A stretch of DNA of 64,000 bases from Streptomyces californicus (GTDB lineage: Bacteria; Actinomycetota; Actinomycetes; Streptomycetales; Streptomycetaceae). Made by a program: the position numbers and the translations under genes. The stretch is from NCBI RefSeq assembly GCF_000717645.1, contig NZ_JNZZ01000017.1, forward strand, positions 62,001-126,000, in the 5' to 3' direction. Position 1 is the stretch's first letter. Every line of letters begins with the position of its first letter. Shown one piece after another: positions 28,351 through 37,627 of this stretch. The notes under the pieces were generated by a model. It saw only the letters and a program-made list of their open reading frames with translations, searched no databases and was not told the origin of the DNA.

Positions 28351-31300
28351 ATGCCCCGCATCCCGTACCCCCGCGCCCGCAAGGGCAGAAGCAGACCCGC
28401 GACCGCCGTCCTCGCCGCCGCGGCCGTCCTCGCCACCCTCCTCGCCGGATCGGCCACCGGCCCCGCCGCGGCGGCCGCCGACGAACCCGCCCCCGTCCTC
28501 GTCGACCGCTTCGAGGGCGAGGTCCCGCTCGGCGGACAGCCGCCCGCCGACGCGATCTTCACCTGGGGCGGCGGCGCGGCCGACCACCCGAAGCTGAAGC
28601 TGACCGAGCGCGCGGACGCCCCCGAGGGGGAAAAGGTCCTCGAAGGCTCCTACGACATCAGCTCCTACGGCGGATTCAGCCACGAGTTCGCCGTGGCCGC
28701 GCCGCCGCAGAACTGGACCGCCCACCAGGGCATCCGCTTCTGGTGGTACGGCCAGAACACCGCGCCGCTGCCGCCCGGTTCCGGCAAGCGGATCAACTTC
28801 GAGATCAAGGACGGCGGCGCCAACGGCGGCGCGTCCGAGCTGTGGACCACCTCCTTCACCGACGACTGGGAGGGCTGGCACCTGGTCGAGATCCCCTTCG
28901 CGGACTTCGTCTACCGGACCGACTACCAGCCCGTCGGCGGCATCGACCAGATCCTCGGCCTGAACGAGATGTGGGGCTACGCCGTCACCCTGCCCGGCGG
29001 CGCTCCCGGACAGTTCGCCATGGACGCCGTCGAGCTGTACGGCAAGGCGGAGCCGGCGCTCACCACGAGCCTCGTCACCGACACGGCCGTCCGCACGGTG
29101 AAGAACGGCGGCAGCGCCGACATCACCCTCTCCGTCGCCACCACCGGCTCCGCGCCCATCGGGGAGCCCGTCACCGTCACGTACGCCACCAAGGGCGGCA
29201 CGGCCGAGGCGGGCAAGGACTACACCCCCGTCACCGGCAGCCACACCTTCCCCGCCGGCACCGCCTCCGGCACCAGCCACAAGGTCACCGTCCGCACGGC
29301 GAAGGCGGCCAGGGCGTCCGAGGCGAAGACCGTCCCGCTGGAGCTGACCGTCACCGGCGCCAAGGCCCCCCGGGAGAACCCGCAGGTCGTCATCGACGCC
29401 CACGGACTCCCGTACCAGAACGCGAAGTTGCCGGTGAAGCAGCGCGTCGCGGACCTGGTGGGGCGCATGTCCCTGGCGGAGAAGGCCGGCCAGATGACCC
29501 AGGCCGAGCGCAACGCGCTCCGCGCCCCCGGGGACATCGCCGCCTACGACCTCGGCTCGCTGCTCTCCGGCGGCGGCTCGGTCCCCAGCCCCAACACGGC
29601 CGCCGCGTGGGCCAAGATGGTCGACGCCTACCAGCTGCGCGCCCAGGCCACCCGCTTCCAGATCCCGCTGATCTACGGCGTGGACGCGGTGCACGGCCAC
29701 AACAACGTCGTGGGCGCGACGATCATGCCGCACAACATCGGCCTCGGCGCGGGCCGCGACCCGAAGACCGCCGAGAAGACCGGTGCGGTCACCGCCAAGG
29801 AGGTCCGCGCCTCCGGTGTGCCGTGGGACTTCGCCCCCTGCGTCTGCGTCACCCGCGACGAGCGCTGGGGCCGCTCCTACGAGGCGTTCGGCGAGGACCC
29901 GGCGCTGGTCGAGGCCATGGAGACGGTCATCCAGGGCATGCAGGGCAGCCCGTCCGGCAAGGACCTCCACCGCAACGACAAGGTACTCGGCAGCGCCAAG
30001 CACTTCGTCGGGGACGGCGGCACCGAGTACGGCTCGTCCACCACCGGCTCGTACACGATCGACCAGGGCGTCACCAAGGTCACCCGCCAGGAGCTGGAGG
30101 CGGTCCACCTCCCGCCGTTCGCCGAGTCGGTGAAGCGCGGCGTCGGCACGATCATGCCGTCGTACTCCTCGCTCGACATCACCGGTGACGACCAGGGCCC
30201 CGTGAAGATGCACGCCCACGGCGAGATGATCAACGGCGTCCTCAAGGATCGCATGGGCTTCGAGGGCTTCGTCATCAGCGACTACCAGGCCATCGACCAG
30301 ATCCCCGGCGACTACGCGAGCGACGTCCGTACGTCCGTCAACGCCGGGCTCGACATGATCATGGTCCCGAACGCGTACCAGGACTTCACCAGGACGCTCA
30401 AGGACGAGGTCGCGGCGGGCCGGATCAGCCAGGCCCGGATCGACGACGCGGTCGCCCGCATCCTCACCCAGAAGTTCCGCCTCGGCCTCTTCGAGAAGCC
30501 GTACGCGGACACCACCCACCTGGACGAGGTCGGCTCGGCCGCCCACCGCGCCGTCGCCCGCGAGGCGGCCGCCAAGTCGCAGGTCCTGCTGAAGAACGAC
30601 GGCGCGGTCCTGCCCCTCAAGCCGAACCAGAAGGTGTACGTCGCCGGGTCCAACGCCGACGACATCGGCAACCAGGCCGGCGGCTGGACCATCAGCTGGC
30701 AGGGCTCCTCCGGGAAGACCACCGCCGGCACCACCATCCTGGAGGGCATGCGGAAGGCGGCGAGGAGCCCCGAGTCCGTCACCTACTCCAAGGACGCCTC
30801 CGCCGCCACGGACGGGCATGACGTCGGCGTGGTGATCGTGGGCGAGACCCCGTACGCCGAGGGCCTGGGCGACGTCGGCAACGGCCACGACCTGGAGCTG
30901 ACGGACGCCGACAAGAAGGCGATCGACACGGTCTGCGCCGCCATGAAGTGCGCGGTCCTCGTCGTCTCCGGCCGCCCGCAGCTCCTCGACGACCGGCTGG
31001 GCGACATGGACGCGCTGGTGGCGTCCTGGCTGCCCGGCTCCGAGGGCGACGGCGTGGCCGACGTGCTCTACGGCAAGCGCGCCTTCACCGGACAGCTCCC
31101 GGTGACCTGGCCGAAGTCGGAGTCCCAGGTGCCGGTCAACGTCGGGGACCGGGACTACGACCCGCAGTTCCCCTACGGCTGGGGCCTCACCACCCTGCGG
31201 AAGCCCCCGGCCGGCGGCGAGCTGACGCTGGCCGCCCTCGGCGTGGCCGCCGAGGTCGCGGAGAAGGCCAAGCTGGGGAAGACCCCGGCGGGCAAGGCGA

Positions 31301-31455
31301 TCGTGGACCAGGCCCGGCTGCTGGTCCAGCAGAAGATCGGCGGCAGGTTCACCCAGGCGGTCTCCAAGCCGTTCGCGGAGGCGGACCACCTGCTGCTCAC
31401 CGGTGACCTGACCGGAGCGGTGGCCAAGCTGCGCACGGCGTACCGCGCCGCCTAG
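28351..31455 (+). CDS. Secreted multidomain GH3 beta-glucosidase
   Basis: This 1034-residue secreted enzyme has a signal peptide (about 1-45). A beta-sandwich carbohydrate-binding-like domain (about 50-230, VDRFEGEVPLGGQPP to AMDAVELYG) and a Calx-beta-like domain (about 235-335) follow. The GH3 N-domain comes next, with KHFVGDGGTEYG and the nucleophile motif GFVISDYQAI (Asp near residue 640). The C-domain has QVLLKNDGAVLPL and QFPYGWGL. A 75-residue helical tail ends the protein. It should release glucose from beta-glucan oligomers. The start is uncertain: ATG 28333, inside the operator, is also in frame. The operator suggests sugar-induced expression. Confidence 0.92.
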   Translation: MPRIPYPRARKGRSRPATAVLAAAAVLATLLAGSATGPAAAAADEPAPVLVDRFEGEVPLGGQPPADAIFTWGGGAADHPKLKLTERADAPEGEKVLEGSYDISSYGGFSHEFAVAAPPQNWTAHQGIRFWWYGQNTAPLPPGSGKRINFEIKDGGANGGASELWTTSFTDDWEGWHLVEIPFADFVYRTDYQPVGGIDQILGLNEMWGYAVTLPGGAPGQFAMDAVELYGKAEPALTTSLVTDTAVRTVKNGGSADITLSVATTGSAPIGEPVTVTYATKGGTAEAGKDYTPVTGSHTFPAGTASGTSHKVTVRTAKAARASEAKTVPLELTVTGAKAPRENPQVVIDAHGLPYQNAKLPVKQRVADLVGRMSLAEKAGQMTQAERNALRAPGDIAAYDLGSLLSGGGSVPSPNTAAAWAKMVDAYQLRAQATRFQIPLIYGVDAVHGHNNVVGATIMPHNIGLGAGRDPKTAEKTGAVTAKEVRASGVPWDFAPCVCVTRDERWGRSYEAFGEDPALVEAMETVIQGMQGSPSGKDLHRNDKVLGSAKHFVGDGGTEYGSSTTGSYTIDQGVTKVTRQELEAVHLPPFAESVKRGVGTIMPSYSSLDITGDDQGPVKMHAHGEMINGVLKDRMGFEGFVISDYQAIDQIPGDYASDVRTSVNAGLDMIMVPNAYQDFTRTLKDEVAAGRISQARIDDAVARILTQKFRLGLFEKPYADTTHLDEVGSAAHRAVAREAAAKSQVLLKNDGAVLPLKPNQKVYVAGSNADDIGNQAGGWTISWQGSSGKTTAGTTILEGMRKAARSPESVTYSKDASAATDGHDVGVVIVGETPYAEGLGDVGNGHDLELTDADKKAIDTVCAAMKCAVLVVSGRPQLLDDRLGDMDALVASWLPGSEGDGVADVLYGKRAFTGQLPVTWPKSESQVPVNVGDRDYDPQFPYGWGLTTLRKPPAGGELTLAALGVAAEVAEKAKLGKTPAGKAIVDQARLLVQQKIGGRFTQAVSKPFAEADHLLLTGDLTGAVAKLRTAYRAA

Positions 31456-31565
31456 CACCCCGCGGTACGCCGCTGCATACGGCGTACCGCGCCGCGCGGC
31501 ACCCCGCAGAACGCGCTCTCCGGGCGGGCGACGGCGTTCGTCGCCCGCCTGGAGTAGCGTGAAGT

Positions 31566-32951
31566 ATGAGGAAAAGGCTCTTCCCCGCGCTGCTGGCGGG
31601 CCTGCTGCTCATCGTGGCGGCAGCGGCCCTCGCCCTGACCTTCCCGGCGTCGGCCGCGCCCGCCGGGACCATCCAGGACGCCGCCCAGGCCCTGCGCGAC
31701 GATCCCGTCTACGTGGACCCGGCCGCCCGCGACCAGCTCTCCGCCGCCGACGAGAAGGCCCTGGAGAACAAGATCACGGAGGCCGGCAAGCCGGTGTTCG
31801 TGGCGGTCCTCCCCGACACCCCCGCCTTCCCCGAGGACACCCTCCTCAGGACCCTGCGCAACGACACCGGCATCACCGGCGTCTACGCCGTCCGCCTCGG
31901 TGACGGCTTCGACGCGGGCGCGGACCCGCGGGTCATGCCCGTCCGGGCGGTCCAGAACCTCACCGCCGCCGTGGAGGACCCGGCCACCGCCCGCAGCGCC
32001 GACGCCCAGCTCAACGCCTTCGTCGACCGGGCCGTCGAACAGGCCCGGGGCTCCGCCCCCGCCTCCTGGTCCGGCGGCACGGGCGCGAGGGACGCCTCCG
32101 GCGCACCGGTCGGCGGCCTCATCACGCTCGGCGCGCTCGTCGCGGCGGGCGGCGTCGGCGCGTACGCGATCTCCCGCCGCACCAAGCGCCGCAAGGAGGA
32201 AGAGGAGCGCGCCGCCCTCGACAAGCTCCGGGTCGTCGTGGACGAGGACATCACGGCGTACGGGGAGACGCTGGAACGGCTCGACTTCCACCCCGCAGAG
32301 AAGGGCGCGGACGACGCCATGCGCGCCGACTACGAACGGGCGCTGGACTCCTACGAGACCGCCAAGGCGCGGATGGACCGGGCCACGCACCCCTCGGACG
32401 TGCGCCCCGTCACCCAGTCCCTGGAGGACGGCCGCTACTCCCTCGCCGTCCTGGAGGCCCGCCGCACCGGCGCGGAGATCCCGGCCCGCCGCCCGCCGTG
32501 CTTCTTCGACCCCCGCCACGGCCCCGCGGTCGCCGACGTCCGCTGGACCCCGCCCGGCGGCGCGCCCCGCGAGGTCCCGGTCTGCGGCACGGACGAGGCC
32601 CGCCTGGCCCGCGGCGAGGACCCGATGAGCCGCACGGTCGACACCGGCGACGGCCGCCGCCGCCCGTACTGGGAGGCGGGCCCGGCCTACGGCCCCTGGG
32701 CCGGCGGCTACTTCGGCGGCGGCCTGCTCCCCGGCCTCCTGGCCGGCACCCTGCTCGGCTCGATGCTCGCCACCCCGGCGTACGCCTCCGAGTACGGCGG
32801 CGGCGACTTCGGCGGCGGCGACGGCACGGGCGGCGACTGGAGCGGCGGCGACTTCTCCGGCTCCGACTTCGACTCCTCCGGCTTCGGCGGGGGCGGCTTC
32901 GGCGACGGCGGAGGCTTCGGGGGCGGCGGCTTCGACGGCGGCGGGTTCTGA
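31566..32951 (+). CDS. Membrane protein with glycine-rich tail
   Basis: This 461-residue protein has a signal or first TM at about 5-30, an extracytoplasmic region (about 35-175) loosely like TPM domains (NKITEAGKPVFVAVLPD), and a second TM at about 185-203 (LITLGALVAAGGVGAYAI). A charged coiled region (RRTKRRKEEEERAALDKL, to about 260) follows. The tail after residue 370 is rich in Gly, Asp and Phe, ending with repeated FGGG/FDGG units. Glycine-rich tails of this kind are common in Streptomyces membrane proteins. The function is unknown. The ATG has a GTGAAGT upstream. Confidence 0.85.
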   Translation: MRKRLFPALLAGLLLIVAAAALALTFPASAAPAGTIQDAAQALRDDPVYVDPAARDQLSAADEKALENKITEAGKPVFVAVLPDTPAFPEDTLLRTLRNDTGITGVYAVRLGDGFDAGADPRVMPVRAVQNLTAAVEDPATARSADAQLNAFVDRAVEQARGSAPASWSGGTGARDASGAPVGGLITLGALVAAGGVGAYAISRRTKRRKEEEERAALDKLRVVVDEDITAYGETLERLDFHPAEKGADDAMRADYERALDSYETAKARMDRATHPSDVRPVTQSLEDGRYSLAVLEARRTGAEIPARRPPCFFDPRHGPAVADVRWTPPGGAPREVPVCGTDEARLARGEDPMSRTVDTGDGRRRPYWEAGPAYGPWAGGYFGGGLLPGLLAGTLLGSMLATPAYASEYGGGDFGGGDGTGGDWSGGDFSGSDFDSSGFGGGGFGDGGGFGGGGFDGGGF

Positions 32952-33210
32952 GCCCCGCCGCCGCACCACGGCCCTCCCACAGCGCCCCGGGTTCCGGTGG
33001 ATCCCCTCAGCCGGAGCCCGGGGCTCACAGGTGCGGTCCAGGATGGTCGAGCCGGTACGCGGTCCGTGGGTCCTCGCCGTCCGTTGTACAGAACGAGCCG
33101 CCCGCGGGGCTCACCGGTACGCGCGGTCCCGGCGTCACCGGGATCGTGGTGGCACGAGCCGGGTGTGGCCGTGCTGCGTCACCGAGGCCCGCCGTGCTCG
33201 GCGGTCTCGC

Positions 33211-33342
33211 TCACCACGGGAACGCCCCGGACCCTTGGAAGCCGACCAGGAACAGAAGGGCCAAGGGCATGAGGACGATGAGGACGAACGCTGCGAGGAC
33301 CTTCGCCCACGGTGCCGATCTGCCTCTGCCTTGAGTCTGCAT
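33211..33342 (-). CDS. Small single-pass membrane protein, 43 aa
   Basis: The minus-strand frame from ATG 33342 to TGA 33211 encodes 43 residues: a basic start MQTQGRGRSAPWAKVL, a hydrophobic segment AAFVLIVLMPLALLFLVGF and a short tail GSGAFPW. The ribosome site CGGAGCGATC is well placed. It is too short for routine gene calls. The layout (Arg/Lys-rich N-terminus, one TM) suits a small inner-membrane protein. Function unknown. Confidence 0.65.
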   Translation of the reverse strand: MQTQGRGRSAPWAKVLAAFVLIVLMPLALLFLVGFQGSGAFPW

Positions 33343-33674
33343 GATCGCTCCGGATGACCGTCCGGGCGTGGCTGAGTGGCTACGCCTTCAGGAGGGTAGC
33401 CCGCGCTGGTGCGGCGGTGGGAGCCTGTGCCACCGGCCACGTACGCGCCGGCTCGGTCAGGGCACGTCGGACCTGCTCGGCGGGAGCGTTCGGCGCCCGG
33501 CCAGGACCCGCCTGCCCGTACTCGCCGCCTCCGGCCGCCGCGTCACCGTGGTCGGCAGCGCCGTGCGCTTCGACTCCGAGGCCCGCTTCATCGCCGTCGG
33601 ATCTTCGATGCCGAGCCGCGCGGCCAGGTGCTCGACGCCGCGCGGCCAGGTGCTCGACCGCAGGCCGCTGCCGG
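33343..33674. other. Degenerate region downstream of the zeta-kinase gene
   Basis: No intact gene is apparent. One plus-strand frame contains a protein-like stretch (GRRVTVVGSAVRFDSEARF near 33530-33590) that is not preserved around it, suggesting gene decay. A perfect 22-bp tandem duplication lies at 33615-33658. I cannot name the possible source gene. Confidence 0.4.
33615..33658 (+). repeat. Perfect 22-bp tandem duplication
   Basis: The unit GCCGCGCGGCCAGGTGCTCGAC (positions 33615-33636) is repeated exactly at 33637-33658. As 22 is not divisible by three, the duplication shifts any reading frame crossing it and may be what broke the protein-like frame around it. Confidence 0.85.
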
Positions 33675-35000
33675 CTACCTGCTGTGTCCTGGCCGGTGTT
33701 GTGGCTCCGGTCCGGTCCGCTGGGGCGGGGGCAGGGGCTGCTGAGCCTGCTGGCGCTGCGGTGGCCGCGTACCGGTCGTCGACCGGCTTCTGGCGGCCGT
33801 CGCCGTCGACGGCCGTACCGGCAGGGTCGAACCCGGCTTCGTGACGAGCTGTGTGTCGCTCGACCGCAGGCGCTGCCGTTCGGAGGCCTCGTATGCCCTC
33901 TGCTCGGCAGGGAGGACCGACCGGCGTGCCATCTCCGCCAGGATCCGCCGGCTTTGGGGTGACGGCCCCGCTTCCCCCGCCGCGTGCCGCTCGGCCACGG
34001 AGTGCGCGAGCAACTGCACGAGGTCCGCGTCCGACCGGGCCGGCAGCGTCGGATCGGGGACACCGGGGACGGCCCCCCGCAACCGCTGCGCCTCTTCGGC
34101 GAGATCGGTCCACCGGGTGGTCGGCTCCGGCAGGAGCGGGGCTACCGCGCGGGCGATGTCCGCCAGCTCGGCCGACATGAACGCGGGCGCCCGTAATGCG
34201 GTGTCGGCATAGCGGGCGGCGAACTGAGCGGCCTCCAGCGGAGTCAGCTGGCGGTCGCGTTCCCGCTGCACCGCGTGCACGAGGGTGAGCTGGTCCTCGG
34301 CTACCGGCAGCCCGGGGGTGACGGTCCGGGAGTACACGGGGCTCCCGTCACGGCGCATGACGAGGCCGAGGTCTCCCAGACCCTCCCGCTCGAACGCGGC
34401 CGCGCTGCGCAGCACGCCGTCCAGGGAGGCGTTGTGGATCTCCCGGTCGACCAGGCGCCCGTGGCCCAGCTCCCGCAGTTCGTGCACGAAGCGGTTGCGG
34501 GTGCCGAACTCGCTGATCGGTCCCGCGACGGCGACGAACGCCGCCTCGATCCGGTAGGGCGCGGCGCCGGGCGGCCGGGGCGCGTCCTGGATGCGCCGGC
34601 AGATGTCCTCGAACTCGGCGGGACTGACCGCCGCGGACTCCAGAAGGATGTTGTAGCCCCTGGACAGGGCGTAGTCCTGGGCCTGCTCCCACCACAGGTC
34701 GCCGTCCGGGCGTACCAGCGCGTCGGCCTCCTGCGGCCGTTCGGCCTGCCAGCGGGCGTAATGCGGGTGGTAGGGGTTGTAGAAGTCCATGTTGATCCAG
34801 GCCGCCGAACCGAGCCGGTCCAGTGCGTCCTTCACCATGGCGGTGATGGCCGTCTTGCCCGCGCCGGTCTGGCCGCAGACGATCACGGCGACCGGACGCT
34901 CCTGCGGAGTGCAGCCGTCCAGCAGGTCACGGGCGATCCCTTCCTGGAACAGCCTGACGTTCTCCGCGCGGGGGAGTGCGCCCTCCGTCGTGGGGCTCAC
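33675..35000 (-). CDS. Zeta-toxin family kinase
   Basis: This 441-residue protein has a zeta-type P-loop: VCGQTGAGKTAI near residue 36, WINMDFYNPYHPHYARWQ with the putative catalytic Asp, and YNILLESAAVSPAEF in place of the usual LLIEGT-type strand. Zeta toxins phosphorylate UDP-N-acetylglucosamine and block wall synthesis. After the kinase core (about 1-235), a helical region and a Pro/Gln/Arg-rich tail from about residue 385 are extra. GTG 35000 overlaps the upstream gene stop by four bases. It is third in a coupled set with a histidine phosphatase and a 94-residue protein. Confidence 0.85.
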   Translation of the reverse strand: MSPTTEGALPRAENVRLFQEGIARDLLDGCTPQERPVAVIVCGQTGAGKTAITAMVKDALDRLGSAAWINMDFYNPYHPHYARWQAERPQEADALVRPDGDLWWEQAQDYALSRGYNILLESAAVSPAEFEDICRRIQDAPRPPGAAPYRIEAAFVAVAGPISEFGTRNRFVHELRELGHGRLVDREIHNASLDGVLRSAAAFEREGLGDLGLVMRRDGSPVYSRTVTPGLPVAEDQLTLVHAVQRERDRQLTPLEAAQFAARYADTALRAPAFMSAELADIARAVAPLLPEPTTRWTDLAEEAQRLRGAVPGVPDPTLPARSDADLVQLLAHSVAERHAAGEAGPSPQSRRILAEMARRSVLPAEQRAYEASERQRLRSSDTQLVTKPGSTLPVRPSTATAARSRSTTGTRPPQRQQAQQPLPPPQRTGPEPQHRPGHSR

Positions 35001-35281
35001 CCGGCCACGCCCATGTACCGGCGTACGGTCATGCACAGGTCCCGCGCGGCCTGGAGCCCGTCGTCGTCGCCCGGCCGGATCTCGGTCTGCGTACGGGCGA
35101 GCCGGCGGCGGAAGTCCTCCAGGGCCGCTTTGCGCTCCCCGTCCGCGTCCGGCAGGGCGGCCGAGACCGAGCCCAAGGTGTTCCGCACCTCGCTCAGCAC
35201 GGTTTCGTAGGAGCTGTCGGCGTACAGGCCCCCGGGGACCGGGGTGACCTGATGGAGGATCGGGTCGGTGCGGTCGTTCAT
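34997..35281 (-). CDS. Putative antitoxin-like small helical protein
   Basis: This 94-residue mainly helical acidic protein (YETVLSEVRNTLGSVSAAL, ALEDFRRRLARTQTEI) has no recognised family. It lies immediately before the zeta-type kinase with GTGA stop-start overlap and shares ATGA overlap with the phosphatase upstream. Its size and helical nature match the epsilon antitoxin that pairs with zeta, although I see no clear sequence relation. An antitoxin or chaperone role is inferred from position only. Confidence 0.7.
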   Translation of the reverse strand: MNDRTDPILHQVTPVPGGLYADSSYETVLSEVRNTLGSVSAALPDADGERKAALEDFRRRLARTQTEIRPGDDDGLQAARDLCMTVRRYMGVAG

Positions 35282-36018
35282 CGGTGAGGCGTCTCCTTCG
35301 TCGGGGTGGTCGGCCGGGTGAGGTGTCGGGTGTCGCCCCAGGAGGTGAGGGCGAGGCGGCCCCCTCGGTTCTCCCAGGTGGACACGGAGGCGTTGGGGAC
35401 GGGTGGGAGCCGGCCGGGGGCGACGGCTCCGATGCCGCCGAGGACGTGGCGGAAGGCGATGACGATCGCGTCGTGGGCGACGATGAGCACCGAGCGCCCC
35501 TGCGCCGCCCGGTCCAGGTCGGTGAGGAACTGGCCGACGCGGACGGCGACATCGGTCATGGCCTCCCCGCCGGGCGGCCGGTAGTGCCACTCACCGACCC
35601 GTTCGCGCCGGTCGGCCTCCTCCGGCGAGCGGGCCCGCAGAGCAGCAGGCGTGTACAGCTCGTACACCCCCATCTCCCGGTCCCGGAGCCGCTCGTCGAC
35701 GACGGTCTCCACGTCGACGACGTCGGCGGCGGTGCGGGCCATCTCCTGCCAGGTCCGCATCGCGCGCTCGTACGGCGAGCAGACGACCAGGTCGGGTTGG
35801 TGTCCGGGAGGTAGGTGGGACCACCAGCGGCCCAGAGCCCGCGCCTGGTCGATCCCTGACCGGGAGAGCGGTACGTCCCGGTCGACGCCGCTGACGGGAA
35901 GGCCGGTCGCCCCGGTCCGCTCGGCTTCGGCGAACGCGAGGTTGGCCGTGCTCCGACCGTGCCGGATCGCTCGGACGGCGGACAGGCTGGAGGGTGGAAC
36001 GAGACGAGGTGATGTCAC
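35278..36018 (-). CDS. Histidine phosphatase (phosphoglycerate-mutase fold)
   Basis: This 246-residue enzyme has the phosphohistidine motif AIRHGRSTANLAF near residue 17, SPYERAMRTW, a conserved DREMGVYE acid and the second histidine in IVAHDAIVIAFRHVL. The family removes phosphate from sugars, nucleotides or proteins. GTG 36018 follows GGAGAAGGG. It is first of a three-gene set: its ATGA stop overlaps the 94-residue gene and then the zeta-type kinase. A phosphatase coupled to a predicted UDP-GlcNAc kinase could reverse or limit the kinase product, which is an inference. Confidence 0.88.
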   Translation of the reverse strand: MTSPRLVPPSSLSAVRAIRHGRSTANLAFAEAERTGATGLPVSGVDRDVPLSRSGIDQARALGRWWSHLPPGHQPDLVVCSPYERAMRTWQEMARTAADVVDVETVVDERLRDREMGVYELYTPAALRARSPEEADRRERVGEWHYRPPGGEAMTDVAVRVGQFLTDLDRAAQGRSVLIVAHDAIVIAFRHVLGGIGAVAPGRLPPVPNASVSTWENRGGRLALTSWGDTRHLTRPTTPTKETPHR

Positions 36019-36248
36019 TGGTTTCCCTTCTCCGTACGAACTTAGCGGCGCGTGTGCGCGGGCCGCACCGGCTTTCGGCCGATCCTCACCAACTTCGCGA
36101 TCGGCCCCTTCACGCCGTTCGGACCGCGCGGAGTCGGCCCGCCCGGCCGGAGGGGGAAGGACGGCGGCCTTAAGGCGTAGGGTCCGGGGGCCGAAGGGTT
36201 GCCGACGCGATCGACCGAGGGCTCGGGGGCCGTGAGAGCCTGGCGGGC

Positions 36249-37439
36249 ATGAGAGCGAATCGCGGCCCGTTGGGCGACGAGCGGCGCGATCGCGGTCGTG
36301 AGCTTCCGCCCACCCGCGGAGTGTTGATCACCGACGGTCTGGTGAGCGTGTCGGGCGCGGCCGCCGCGGGCTGCGGGTCGCTGTTCGCTCTGCTTCCTCT
36401 CCTCGCGATCATCGGCGGCTTCGCTTTCCCTGACGACCGACCGGATTTCGTGACGGTGTTCGGAGGCCCTCTCGTCGCCGCGGGCCTTGGTGCCGCCGTC
36501 TTTCTGACGGTGCTCGGCTACGCCCTGACCTGCCGGCACCTCGCGCTCGCGGGCATGTACGCGGCGGCCAACGGCTCCCCGTCGCTGGGGAACGCGGTCG
36601 AGGTGCGTGGTCCCGTCAGCCGCACGCCGTTCTTCCCGGCGGTCACCACCACCAGCGTCATCGGTTCCCTCCTCCTCGCAACGGCCGGGGTGCTGCTCGC
36701 CGCGTCCGCCTGGCCGCCGGTCGCCATGACGCTGCTCGTCCTGGGCGTGCTGTGCGTCCCGCTCGTCCTCGCTCTGACCGCCGCCGGCCGACGGTGGGCC
36801 CGCTTGGCGAGCGCCCGCCTCCCCGCACAGGCCCTCGGCGAACAGGGGCGCGCACGGCTCCTTCTCGGCGACGCGGACACGAAGCTGCGGCAGCAGGTCA
36901 AGGCCCGAGACCGCGCCGAGGCCACCGGCCTCGACCGCGCGAGGACCGCCGCACGCGCGGCCCTCGTCATCGCCGTGCTCGCCGTGATGAGCCCGTCGAT
37001 CTCGCCCACGACTTCCCTCTGGCAACAGGTGCGGCTGGGCGGTGCCGGACTCGGTGTCCTGTGCCTGCTCCTCCTCCCCTGCATCGCGGTGCTCCGGATC
37101 CGGCGCCTGCGACGCACCCTTGTACGGGTACGCCGCGGCGGAGCGGACGTGACCGCCGTCGACCGCGCGCACGCTGTCAACGCGACGGCTGCCCAGGCGT
37201 CCGAGCTGCACGCGGCGACGGCGGTCTGGGCGGCGCTGGGCGCGGGAGCGCTCGGGGCCCTGGCCCCCCGGACCACTGATGGCGCGCCCGCGGTGATCGT
37301 CGCGGGCATCTGGGCGCTCGGCCTGGCCGCGCTCGTCGCCCTGGCGATGCGCTCGGACGCTGCCGGCCCGCGGCTCCGGGAGGAATTCGGCTACCGTCTC
37401 CCGACCCAGACCCCCGTAAACGACAACACCTGGCACTGA
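36249..37439 (+). CDS. Multipass membrane protein, function unknown
   Basis: This 396-residue protein has about eight hydrophobic segments, among them ALLPLLAIIGGFAF, VAAGLGAAVFLTVLGYAL, VIGSLLLATAGVLLAAS and LGVLCLLLLPCIAVL. A cytoplasmic basic loop (ARDRAEATGLDRARTAARAA, about 225-250) separates the first four and later segments. I do not recognise the family. It is divergent from the phosphatase/zeta set, with 230 bases between. The ATG has no strong ribosome site. Codon use is normal. Confidence 0.75.
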   Translation: MRANRGPLGDERRDRGRELPPTRGVLITDGLVSVSGAAAAGCGSLFALLPLLAIIGGFAFPDDRPDFVTVFGGPLVAAGLGAAVFLTVLGYALTCRHLALAGMYAAANGSPSLGNAVEVRGPVSRTPFFPAVTTTSVIGSLLLATAGVLLAASAWPPVAMTLLVLGVLCVPLVLALTAAGRRWARLASARLPAQALGEQGRARLLLGDADTKLRQQVKARDRAEATGLDRARTAARAALVIAVLAVMSPSISPTTSLWQQVRLGGAGLGVLCLLLLPCIAVLRIRRLRRTLVRVRRGGADVTAVDRAHAVNATAAQASELHAATAVWAALGAGALGALAPRTTDGAPAVIVAGIWALGLAALVALAMRSDAAGPRLREEFGYRLPTQTPVNDNTWH

Positions 37440-37627
37440 GGATCAGGGCCGATGGCGCGTGGGGACGCTGCCGGTGACGAGGGCCGCGCCTCGCCTGCTT
37501 GAGCAGGCGGGCGGACGCTCACCTCGGGGGACCGGATGGAGGCGGCGGGCGGCCCGGGAGCGGCTGGTGGCTCGCCCCCGGACCGTACGCGCTCGGCCTA
37601 CCGCCCCCACCGGACGACCGTGCGCGC

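Noticed and set aside
33363..33440. tRNA-like run GTCCGGGCGTGGCTGAGTGGCTACGCC
   Set aside because: It resembles a tRNA acceptor/D-arm beginning, but no anticodon or T-arm (GTTCRANYC) follows at the right spacing.
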